Assembly: GCA_013373205.1 (NCBI GenBank)
Contig: JABXIG010000003.1
Coordinates: 62,001-126,000 of the forward strand
Direction of reading: 5' to 3'
From: Methylocystaceae bacterium
Lineage (GTDB): Bacteria > Pseudomonadota > Alphaproteobacteria > Rhodospirillales > Terasakiellaceae
Length of the DNA: 64,000 nt
Position numbers and translations under genes: made by a program
The notes under the pieces: generated by a model
Told to the model about the DNA's origin: nothing
Databases searched by the model: none
Seen by the model: only the letters and a program-made list of their open reading frames with translations
Shown: piece by piece, positions 18,879-26,208 of the stretch
How the letters are laid out: each line of letters starts with the position of its first letter
How positions within the stretch are numbered: the first letter of the stretch is position 1

Positions 18879-20207
18879 ATGACCACCCATGTCTTTCATC
18901 GCAGTTTGAAAGGCGACTTGCCGCTGGCTGAAAAAGGCGACGGTCCCTATATCATTGCCCAAAATGGTGACGCTTATATTGATGCATCCGGCGGGGCTGC
19001 TGTGTCCTGCATTGGTCATAGCAATCAAAGGGTGCGCCAAGCCATACATCAGCAGGTCGATAAGCTGGCCTATGCCCACACAGGGTTCTTTTCAACAGAA
19101 GCAGCTGAAGAACTGGCTGACTTTCTGATAAAGCGGGCACCGGGTGACATGGGAGCGGCTTATTTTGTCTCCGGCGGGTCCGAGGCGGTTGAAACGGCAC
19201 TGAAAATGGTCCGTCAGTATTTTCTGGAAATCGGACAGCCGCAACGCACCCGCATTATTGCCCGTAAACAAAGTTATCATGGCAACACTCTTGGCGCTTT
19301 GGCTGTGGGCGGGAATGAATGGCGACGGGCATCTTTCGCGCCTTTATTGATCGATCATGGCCGGGTGTCGGCCTGTTATCCATATCGTGGGCAAGAGGCT
19401 GGTGAAACAGCCGAAGATTACGGCACGCGTCTGGCAGCAGAGCTGGAAAGCGAGATCAAACGCTTAGGCGAAGATCAGGTGATGGCTTTTGTGGCTGAAA
19501 CGGTTAGCGGGGCCACCTTAGGCGCCCAACAGGCCGTACCCGGTTATTTCAAAAAAATGCGTGAAGTCTGTGATCGTTACGGTGTCTTGCTGATTTTGGA
19601 TGAGATCATGTGTGGTATGGGGCGTACCGGCAGTTTGTTTGCCTGTGAACAGGATGGTGTTGTGCCGGACCTTGTTACCATCGCAAAAGGCCTAGGTGGG
19701 GGATATCAGCCCATCGGGGCGGTTTTGGCCAGTGATAAAATCTATCGCGCTTTTCGCGAAGGAAGCGGCGTCTTTATGAACGGCCATACGTATCTGGGGC
19801 ATCCTGTTGCCTGCGCAGCTGCGCTTGCGGTTCAACATGTGATCGAAGACGACAATCTGATTGAAAATGTGCAAAAACAAGGGGATTACCTTGAAAAATG
19901 CCTGATAGATGTTTTTGGGGATCACCCCAATGTGGGGGATATCAGGGGGCGCGGCTTGTTCCGTGCGATGGAATTTGTTGAAGATCGCGAAACAAAGAAA
20001 CCGTTTGATCCATCCCGTCAGATCAATGGCAAGCTGAAAAAAGCAGCGATGGATCGCAAGATGGTTTGCTATCCCAATGGAGGGACCATTGATGGACGTT
20101 TTGGGGACCATGTTTTGCTCGCCCCGCCCTTTATCAGTGATAAAGCCTTGATTGATGAAATCGTCAGTCGTTTGGCCGATTCTTTGGAAGAGGCTTTAAA
20201 AGCATGA
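18879..20207 (+). CDS. Class III PLP-dependent aminotransferase
   Basis: This 442-residue fold-type I, class III transaminase belongs to the omega-amino acid/beta-amino acid group. Visible hallmarks are SGGSEAVETALKM (phosphate-binding turn), the YHGNTLGAL segment, the acidic PLP ligand in LDEIMCGMGRTG (D241) and the Schiff-base lysine K270 in TIAKGLGGGYQPIGA. The class contains taurine, GABA, beta-alanine and 2-oxoglutarate or pyruvate-linked enzymes; the substrate cannot be read directly. AAGGA precedes the ATG. It sits between the RpiR regulator (six-base gap) and a beta-keto acid cleavage enzyme (four-base overlap). This suggests that it makes the beta-keto acid used by the next enzyme. 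Confidence 0.88.
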   Translation: MTTHVFHRSLKGDLPLAEKGDGPYIIAQNGDAYIDASGGAAVSCIGHSNQRVRQAIHQQVDKLAYAHTGFFSTEAAEELADFLIKRAPGDMGAAYFVSGGSEAVETALKMVRQYFLEIGQPQRTRIIARKQSYHGNTLGALAVGGNEWRRASFAPLLIDHGRVSACYPYRGQEAGETAEDYGTRLAAELESEIKRLGEDQVMAFVAETVSGATLGAQQAVPGYFKKMREVCDRYGVLLILDEIMCGMGRTGSLFACEQDGVVPDLVTIAKGLGGGYQPIGAVLASDKIYRAFREGSGVFMNGHTYLGHPVACAAALAVQHVIEDDNLIENVQKQGDYLEKCLIDVFGDHPNVGDIRGRGLFRAMEFVEDRETKKPFDPSRQINGKLKKAAMDRKMVCYPNGGTIDGRFGDHVLLAPPFISDKALIDEIVSRLADSLEEALKA

Positions 20208-21031
20208 CCGCACTGCTTCCGATGATGTTCACCGTCGCGCCTAATGGGGCGCGCCTGACACAAAAAGATCATCCTGCTTTACCAATAACACCACAGGAAC
20301 TGGCGAGATGTGCAGCCCAATGTGCAGAAGCAGGTGCCGGCATGATCCATCTGCATGTCAGAAAACCCGATGGCACTCATGTGTTGGATGGGGAAGGCTA
20401 TCGTGATGCTATTGCTGCCATTCGCCGGGAAGTTCTTAATCGTATCGTTATTCAAATAACCACCGAAGCCGTTGGAATATACAAACCACTTGAACAAATG
20501 GCAGTGGTGCGTGATGTCAAACCCGAAGCGGTGTCCCTTGGTTTGCGAGAGCTTTTACCTGTTGACGTGGATGAAAAAGCCTTTGCCGACTTCTGGCAAT
20601 GGATGAGAAAAGAACATGTTTGGCCGCAAATCATTTTATATGATAGCGAAGACGTTGTGCGATTGCGTGATCTGCAAAAACGCGGCGTTTTAGGCGGGGA
20701 TCGTTTATCGGTTTTGTTTGTTCTCGGGCGTTATGGCAAACAACAGGCAGACCCGGCAGAACTTTTGACATTTTTATCCGCTGTGGAAGACCTTTCAAGT
20801 TGGGATTGGAGCGTCTGTGCTTTCGGCGCACGCGAAAATGGCTGTATTGCGGCTTCGGCCTGTCTCGGCGGACATGGGCGTCTAGGGTATGAAAATAATC
20901 GGCTGCTTGCTGATGGTACTGTCTCAAGAGATAATGCAGAACTGATTTCACAAGCGGTGAAAACAGCAGAACTTGTGGGGCGTCGCGCGATGAATGTAAG
21001 AGAAATTAGGCAGAAGTTTATGGGCGAATGA
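20204..21031 (+). CDS. BKACE-family beta-keto acid cleavage enzyme (DUF849)
   Basis: This 275-residue TIM-barrel enzyme belongs to the 3-keto-5-aminohexanoate cleavage family. Known members condense a beta-keto acid with acetyl-CoA and split it into acetoacetate plus a new acyl-CoA, using a zinc ion. The zinc-site motif MIHLHVRKPDG (H49, H51) and the late acidic motif GHGRLGYENN are visible. The length is typical. The start overlaps the aminotransferase stop (ATGA), indicating coupled translation. Family members differ in substrate, so the true keto acid is unknown. Context suggests it comes from the transaminase upstream and that the precursor enters through the TAXI-TRAP system. Confidence 0.88.
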   Translation: MTALLPMMFTVAPNGARLTQKDHPALPITPQELARCAAQCAEAGAGMIHLHVRKPDGTHVLDGEGYRDAIAAIRREVLNRIVIQITTEAVGIYKPLEQMAVVRDVKPEAVSLGLRELLPVDVDEKAFADFWQWMRKEHVWPQIILYDSEDVVRLRDLQKRGVLGGDRLSVLFVLGRYGKQQADPAELLTFLSAVEDLSSWDWSVCAFGARENGCIAASACLGGHGRLGYENNRLLADGTVSRDNAELISQAVKTAELVGRRAMNVREIRQKFMGE

Positions 21032-21070
21032 AACATAAAGTATATTATTTTTCAATGGCTTGCTAACGTA

Positions 21071-21119
21071 TCGAACTATTTGTTTCAATAATTCTAATGT
21101 GATAAAACAAGTGTTGCAG
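21071..21119. promoter_or_regulatory. Second pair of RpiR-type operator sites
   Basis: Two sites of the pattern TTGNAACANNTGTTNCAA lie 31 bases apart: 21071-21088 (TCGAACTATTTGTTTCAA) and 21102-21119 (ATAAAACAAGTGTTGCAG), each matching 11 of 14 fixed positions. Their spacing almost equals that of the pair before the RpiR gene. The 283-base gap they occupy leads to the TAXI binding-protein gene; apart from them I see no RNA gene in it. Confidence 0.55.
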
Positions 21120-21314
21120 ATATATGAAAACTATGCTTAGGTATTATGAGGGAAGGGCATGAAATAGAACTTGATTGATCGGGTTTATATTCAGCTCTTC
21201 ATTCGAATAATTATTAACGTCCCCAATGGACCTTTGTTTCAGAAGTCCATGTGCATAAGACTTAAAGAGTGATCTTTTGAGTTAAAAAAACATAGCGTTG
21301 TAGGAGAGAATCAT

Positions 21315-22292
21315 ATGTTTTTCAAAAAAGCCTTCGTTGCCACAGCTGCGGTTGTTGGTTTTGCCGCAGCCACGATGGGTGTGTCCCAGGCTGAGCAAAA
21401 ATTCATCACGATCGGTACGGGTGGTGTAACAGGTGTCTATTATCCGACAGGTGGTGCAATTTGCCGTTTGGTGAACAAAAGCCGCAAAGAACACGGCATT
21501 CGTTGTTCTGTAGAATCCACAGGTGGTTCTGTATACAACATCAACACCATTGCTGCAGGCGAACTGGATATGGGTGTTGCCCAGTCTGATTGGCAATATC
21601 ACGCCTACAACGGCACCAGCAAATTTAAAGAAAAAGGCCCGTTCAAAGATTTACGTGCTGTCTTTTCGGTTCACCCTGAACCATTTACTGTAATTGCACG
21701 CGCTGACAGCGGGATCAAAAACTTTAAAGACCTGAAAGGTAAGCGTGTCAACGTGGGTAACCCGGGTTCTGGTCAACGTGGCACCATGGAAGTTCTGATG
21801 GGTGCACTGGGCTGGACCATGGATGATTTTGCACTGGCATCTGAATTGAAAGCGTCTGAGCAGTCTAAAGCACTGTGTGATAACAAAATCGACGCGATGG
21901 TTTATACAGTTGGTCACCCCAATGGTTCGATTAAAGAAGCCACAACATCTTGTGACAGTGTTCTTGTAACTGTGGATGGTCCGGAAGTGGCTAAGCTGAT
22001 TGCGGATAACCCATACTACCGTGTGGCGACAATTCCGGGCGGCATGTATCGTGGCAATGATGCAGACACAATGACGTTTGGTGTGGGTGCAACATTCGTT
22101 TCTTCCACTGCAACACCTGCTGATACAGTTTATCAAGTTGTAAAAGCTGTGTTTGAAAACTTTGACACATTCAAAAAATTGCACCCGGCTTTTGGCAACC
22201 TGAGCAAAGAGCAAATGGCTAAAGACGGCCTGTCTGCACCGATTCATGATGGTGCGGCCAAATACTACAAAGAAGTTGGCTTGATGAAGTAA
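21315..22292 (+). CDS. TAXI-family TRAP transporter solute-binding protein
   Basis: This periplasmic binding protein of a tripartite (TRAP) secondary transporter has 325 residues. A signal peptide (cut near VSQAEQ) precedes the TAXI family signature [20 protein letters not shown], and [14 protein letters not shown] and a [10 protein letters not shown] segment follow. TAXI proteins are thought to bind small carboxylates such as glutamate or 2-oxoglutarate; the ligand here is unknown. GGAG precedes ATG 21315. A hairpin-plus-T terminator right after its stop and a separate start for the permease suggest the binding protein is made in excess. It lies downstream of operator-like pairs shared with the RpiR gene. 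Confidence 0.93.
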   Translation: MFFKKAFVATAAVVGFAAATMGVSQAEQKFITIGTGGVTGVYYPTGGAICRLVNKSRKEHGIRCSVESTGGSVYNINTIAAGELDMGVAQSDWQYHAYNGTSKFKEKGPFKDLRAVFSVHPEPFTVIARADSGIKNFKDLKGKRVNVGNPGSGQRGTMEVLMGALGWTMDDFALASELKASEQSKALCDNKIDAMVYTVGHPNGSIKEATTSCDSVLVTVDGPEVAKLIADNPYYRVATIPGGMYRGNDADTMTFGVGATFVSSTATPADTVYQVVKAVFENFDTFKKLHPAFGNLSKEQMAKDGLSAPIHDGAAKYYKEVGLMK

Positions 22293-22304
22293 CAAGTCAT
22301 TTTG

Positions 22305-22340
22305 AAAAGGGATGGGCCTGTGGGTTCATCCCTTTTTTTA
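22305..22340 (+). terminator. Intrinsic terminator or attenuator between TAXI genes
   Basis: Stem AAAAGGGATG (22305-22314) and CATCCCTTTT (22327-22336), 12-base loop, followed by a T run. Since the permease gene continues on the same strand, partial readthrough is likely. Confidence 0.8.
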
Positions 22341-22385
22341 TTTAAAGATTTTAAAATTTTAGAAAAATCTTCCTGAATAACTTTT

Positions 22386-22413
22386 CCCGGTTGCGTCCCC
22401 TTGTTGAACCGGG
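22386..22413 (+). other. Leader hairpin before TRAP permease
   Basis: A perfect 7-bp inverted repeat CCCGGTT/AACCGGG with a 14-base loop ends a few bases before the GAGAGAG ribosome site of the permease gene. It could stabilise a processed mRNA end or limit ribosome access. Confidence 0.45.
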
Positions 22414-22428
22414 TGAGAGAGACAGCAT

Positions 22429-25017
22429 ATGACACAGGAAAAAGTGACGCAGACAGTGGCACAAACAGCTGATGAGCTGGTTGCCGAAGCTGATACGGGC
22501 GGTCGTCGCCCCGAAGGTATTGTTGCACAAATTATTATTTATACGGCCTTGGCTTGGTCGATTTTTCAGGTTTGGTATCCTTCCCCCCTGCCATTTGCCC
22601 TGAATTTTGGCGTTTTTAATGAAACGCAAGCTAAGGTGATCCATCTGGCTTTTGCGATCTTTCTGGCCTTTATGGCCTTTCCGGCAACCAGCCGATCACC
22701 GAAACGCTATGTCCCGATCTATGACTGGGTTCTGGCGATTTTGGCGACCGGAAGTGTCATGTACCTTTATGTGTTTTATCGGGAATTATCTCAACGTCCG
22801 GGTGATCCGACACAGACAGATGTGATTGTTGCTGTCATCGGCATGGCCTGTTTGTTGGAAGCTACGCGTCGGGCCTTGGGCCCGCCTTTAATGATCGTGG
22901 CCTCGATCTTTATGATTTATACATTCTTCGGCCCTTACATGCCTGATGTGATTGCCCATAAAGGCGCATCCATCAACAAGGGGATGTCGCATTACTGGCT
23001 GACAACCGAAGGGGTCTTTGGGGTTGCCTTGGGGGTTTCAACCTCCATGGTCTTCTTGTTTGTTTTATTTGGTGCCTTGCTGGAACAAGCTGGTGCGGGG
23101 AACTACTTTATCCGTGTTGCTTTTGCCATGATGGGGCATATGCGCGGCGGGCCTGCCAAGGCGGCTGTTGTGTCATCGGCCATGACAGGCATGATTTCCG
23201 GTTCTTCCATCGCGAACGTGGTGACAACGGGGACATTTACCATTCCGCTGATGAAAAAGGTTGGGTTTTCACCTGAAAAGTCTGGTGCGGTCGAGGTTGC
23301 CTCCAGTACCAACGGGCAACTGACCCCACCGATTATGGGGGCGGCGGCCTTTTTGATTGTGGAATATACCGGCATTCCGTTTATCGATGTGATTAAACAT
23401 GCCTTTTTGCCTGCGATTATTTCTTATATCGCCTTGGTTTACATCGTTCACCTTGAAGCCCTGAAAGCCGATATGCAAGGCCTGCCGCGCAAGCACAAGC
23501 TTGGCCTTAAAGGGTCTGCCATCGGCATGTTAAGCGTCATTATTGTGTTGGGCGCGTTGATCTGGGTGATGCCGCCATTACTCGGCTGGGTCAAAGATTT
23601 CGCAGGGGATGGCACCATCTATGTGGTGGGGGCTGGCCTGATTGCGCTTTATGTGGCATTGGTCAAATTTGCGGCGGGCTATCCCGAACTTGATACCTCT
23701 ACTGAAATTAACGAACTCCCGCCTATTGGTCCGACGGTGAAGGTAGGGTTATACTTCCTGTTACCCGTGGTCGTTTTGGTCTGGTGCTTGACCGTTGAAC
23801 GTCTGTCCCCTGGTCTGTCGGCTTTCTGGGCAACAGCATTTATGATGTTTGTGGTGGTCACACAGCGCCCCTTGATTGCTTATTTCCGCAATAGTGCTGA
23901 AGCAAATAAAGCTCTTTCCCAAGGTTTTACAGACTTGCGTGAAGGCTTGATTTCGGGTGCGCGTAACATGATCGGGATCGGTGTGGCCACAGCTGCGGCC
24001 GGGATTGTGGTTGGTACGATCACCCTGACCGGGATTGGTTTGGTGATGACCGAATTTATTGAATTGATCTCTGGCGGGTCGGTCATGTTAATGCTGATTT
24101 TCACCGCAGTGATCAGTCTGATTTTGGGCATGGGTTTGCCGACGACGGCAAACTATATTGTGGTGTCATCTTTGATGGCGCCTGTGATTGTGGCACTGGG
24201 GGCCAAAAGTGGCTTGATTGTACCGTTAATCGCGGTTCATCTGTTTGTTTTTTACTTTGGGATTTTGGCGGATGATACGCCACCTGTGGGGCTTGCGGCC
24301 TTTGCCGCAGCTGCGATTTCCCAAGGTGATCCGATCCGAACGGGTCTTCAAGGGTTTATGTATGATATCCGAACGGCGATTTTGCCCTTTATGTTTATCT
24401 TTAACACCGAACTGTTGATGATCGGGATAGAAGGTCCACTGCATCTCATATTGGTGGTGGTGACCGCGATCATAGCCATGCTGACGTTTGCGGCCGCCAC
24501 TCAAGGATTCTTCTTTGTTAAGAATAAACTATGGGAAACGGCCGCCTTGTTGTTGATCGCCTTTACCTTCTTCAGACCGGGTTATTGGATGGATATGATC
24601 GTCCCCCCTTATGAAGATCGACCGGGTACTGAACTCATGGCTTCGGCTGAAGCGATCCCCGCAGATGGTCGTCTGATGATCCAGATTGAAGGGGTCAGCA
24701 TTGAAGGTGAAGACGTGGCCAAAACGGTTCTTCTACCCTTAGGGCCGAAAGCTGATGGTGCAGAACGTTTGGCTTTTGCCGGGATTGAACTTCGTAATGA
24801 AGACGGTAAAGCGATCGTGGATAATGTAGCCTTTGATAGTGCTGCCAAAAAACTGGGTGTCGATTTCGATTTCGAAATTGTTGGTGTACGTGTCGAAAAT
24901 GATCGTATGCCAAAACAGGTCATGTTTATCCCTGCTTTGTTGTTGCTTGGTCTCGTTATCATGTTGCAACGTGGGCGCCGTTCTAAAATGACGCCGTCTT
25001 CACCCGTAACCGCCTGA
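22429..25017 (+). CDS. Fused TRAP transporter permease (TAXI type, DctQ-DctM fusion)
   Basis: This large inner-membrane permease has 862 residues. After a soluble N-terminal 25 residues come the small-subunit-like helices (about 30-150), then the long DctM-like region (about 150-690) with the conserved GSSIANVVTTGTF and STNGQLTPPIMGAAAF loops and their second-half equivalent LGMGLPTTANYIVVSS. The C-terminus (about 700-862) is a DUF3394-type extension typical of fused TAXI permeases, ending in a last hydrophobic helix and a basic tail. It takes substrate from the binding protein at 21315, driven by a Na+ or H+ gradient. The start is ATG 22429. UspA follows 14 bases downstream. Confidence 0.93.
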   Translation: MTQEKVTQTVAQTADELVAEADTGGRRPEGIVAQIIIYTALAWSIFQVWYPSPLPFALNFGVFNETQAKVIHLAFAIFLAFMAFPATSRSPKRYVPIYDWVLAILATGSVMYLYVFYRELSQRPGDPTQTDVIVAVIGMACLLEATRRALGPPLMIVASIFMIYTFFGPYMPDVIAHKGASINKGMSHYWLTTEGVFGVALGVSTSMVFLFVLFGALLEQAGAGNYFIRVAFAMMGHMRGGPAKAAVVSSAMTGMISGSSIANVVTTGTFTIPLMKKVGFSPEKSGAVEVASSTNGQLTPPIMGAAAFLIVEYTGIPFIDVIKHAFLPAIISYIALVYIVHLEALKADMQGLPRKHKLGLKGSAIGMLSVIIVLGALIWVMPPLLGWVKDFAGDGTIYVVGAGLIALYVALVKFAAGYPELDTSTEINELPPIGPTVKVGLYFLLPVVVLVWCLTVERLSPGLSAFWATAFMMFVVVTQRPLIAYFRNSAEANKALSQGFTDLREGLISGARNMIGIGVATAAAGIVVGTITLTGIGLVMTEFIELISGGSVMLMLIFTAVISLILGMGLPTTANYIVVSSLMAPVIVALGAKSGLIVPLIAVHLFVFYFGILADDTPPVGLAAFAAAAISQGDPIRTGLQGFMYDIRTAILPFMFIFNTELLMIGIEGPLHLILVVVTAIIAMLTFAAATQGFFFVKNKLWETAALLLIAFTFFRPGYWMDMIVPPYEDRPGTELMASAEAIPADGRLMIQIEGVSIEGEDVAKTVLLPLGPKADGAERLAFAGIELRNEDGKAIVDNVAFDSAAKKLGVDFDFEIVGVRVENDRMPKQVMFIPALLLLGLVIMLQRGRRSKMTPSSPVTA

Positions 25018-25031
25018 TAGGAGATTGGGTT

Positions 25032-25460
25032 ATGTATAAGGATATCTTACTGCCCATCGATTTGGCAGAACCAAGTTCATGGGAAAAAACTGTTCCCACA
25101 ACTATTCAAATGGCGCGTGACTATAAGGCCAAGCTTCATTTGATGACAGTCATTCCAGATTTTGGCAGCTCACTTGTCGGGTCTTTCTTTCCTAAAGGGT
25201 TTGAAGAAAGCGCCATGCAGGAAATTAAAAAGCAGCTGAAAACATTTGCAGCGGATCATATTCCTGAAGATATTGCAGTCCAGCGAATTATCGCCAACGG
25301 TACGGTCTATGATGAGATTTTGAATGTCTGTGACAAGATGGATATTGATTTGATCGTTCTGGCTGCCCAACGCCCGAAACTGGGTGATTATCTGTTGGGC
25401 CCCAATGCCGCACGCGTGGTGCGACACGCTAAATGTTCGGTCTTTGTGGTACGTGGATAG
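25032..25460 (+). CDS. Universal stress protein (UspA family)
   Basis: This 142-residue single-domain Usp protein shows KDILLPIDLAEPSSWEKT at the start and the ATP-type loop DLIVLAAQRPKLGDYLLGPNAARVV near the end. The usual G-2x-G-9x-G(S/T) motif is imperfect: GSNA is replaced by GPNA. Usp genes commonly sit at the end of TRAP operons, where the protein is thought to bind the permease or nucleotide and adjust transport (for example TeaD beside TeaABC). AGGAG lies before ATG 25032, and the gene is only 14 bases after the permease. Confidence 0.92.
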   Translation: MYKDILLPIDLAEPSSWEKTVPTTIQMARDYKAKLHLMTVIPDFGSSLVGSFFPKGFEESAMQEIKKQLKTFAADHIPEDIAVQRIIANGTVYDEILNVCDKMDIDLIVLAAQRPKLGDYLLGPNAARVVRHAKCSVFVVRG

Positions 25461-25470
25461 AATGTGTTTT

Positions 25471-25513
25471 TGGTGAAGTCGGTTCTTCACACGAAGTTGA
25501 ATTGACTTCACCA
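25471..25513 (+). terminator. Long inverted repeat after UspA, possible operon end
   Basis: TGGTGAAGTC (25471-25480) pairs perfectly with GACTTCACCA (25504-25513). The 23-base loop contains a nested CTTC-ACAC-GAAG hairpin (25485-25496). There is no T run after it, so it may be a factor-assisted terminator or mRNA-protecting structure rather than a classic intrinsic terminator. Confidence 0.5.
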
Positions 25514-25563
25514 CAACATTTCGCCATCTTGCTGAAAAATTTCTTTTCACAAAGGGTACCGCT

Positions 25564-26208
25564 ATGAGCCTCGATATCTTGTTGATGTATTTTGTTGTAT
25601 CGTTTTTTTACGTCATCAGTCCGGGGCCAGCGATTTTTCTTGCGATTTCAAACGGCATGACACAAGGCGGGCGTGCTGTCGTTGCCTCCACTTTGGGGAA
25701 TGTGTGCGCCCTGTTTATCCTGTCGGCAGTTTCCATGTTTGGTCTTGGGGCTTTATTGATGACCTCTGCCGTGCTGTTTACAGGTTTAAAGATTATCGGG
25801 GCTCTTTATCTGGTATATCTTGGCGTGAAGCAGTTTAAAACCAGTCGTGGATTGCATTTAAAGACGCTTTCAGCCCAAGCTGTTGCTACAAAATCTTACG
25901 CAAAAAATTTTCGTGAAGGTTTTTTTCTTGCAATTACCAATCCCAAGCCAATCTTATTTTTTACCGCGCTTTTTCCACAATTTCTGGATGTTAGTCGTCC
26001 GTTGGAGATCCAGTTCTTTGTGCTAACCGGTGTTTTCATGTGTCTGTCTTTCTTCTCGTTAGGCAGCTATGGTTTGATCTCACGTCTGGCAAAAGGCTGG
26101 CTGTCGGATCAAAAAAGAATGCAGTGGTTCCATCGTATCACGGGTGGTATTTTTATAGTGATGGGCCTTAGCCTGCTCAAGCTGAAAAGAACAGCGGCGC
26201 ATTATTAG
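25564..26208 (+). CDS. LysE/RhtB-family amino acid exporter
   Basis: This inner-membrane exporter has 214 residues and about six hydrophobic helices. The family hallmark ISPGPAIFLAISNGMTQGGR is at residues 18-37, and TNPKPILFFTALFPQFL is in the central loop. Members expel basic or neutral amino acids such as lysine, homoserine or threonine; the substrate is not predictable here. AAAGGG lies upstream of the ATG. It follows the UspA gene after a structured gap and may be its own unit. Its stop overlaps, tail to tail, the stop of the degenerate GGDEF/EAL gene by four bases. Confidence 0.9.
   Translation: MSLDILLMYFVVSFFYVISPGPAIFLAISNGMTQGGRAVVASTLGNVCALFILSAVSMFGLGALLMTSAVLFTGLKIIGALYLVYLGVKQFKTSRGLHLKTLSAQAVATKSYAKNFREGFFLAITNPKPILFFTALFPQFLDVSRPLEIQFFVLTGVFMCLSFFSLGSYGLISRLAKGWLSDQKRMQWFHRITGGIFIVMGLSLLKLKRTAAHY

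Noticed and set aside
21120-21314. Riboswitch or small RNA before the TAXI gene
   Set aside because: I found no conserved riboswitch core or strong hairpin series; only the operator-like sites upstream were convincing.
21651-22295. Open frame antisense to the TAXI binding-protein gene (214 codons)
   Set aside because: Cys/His-rich translation without motifs, fully inside a well-recognised gene on the other strand.
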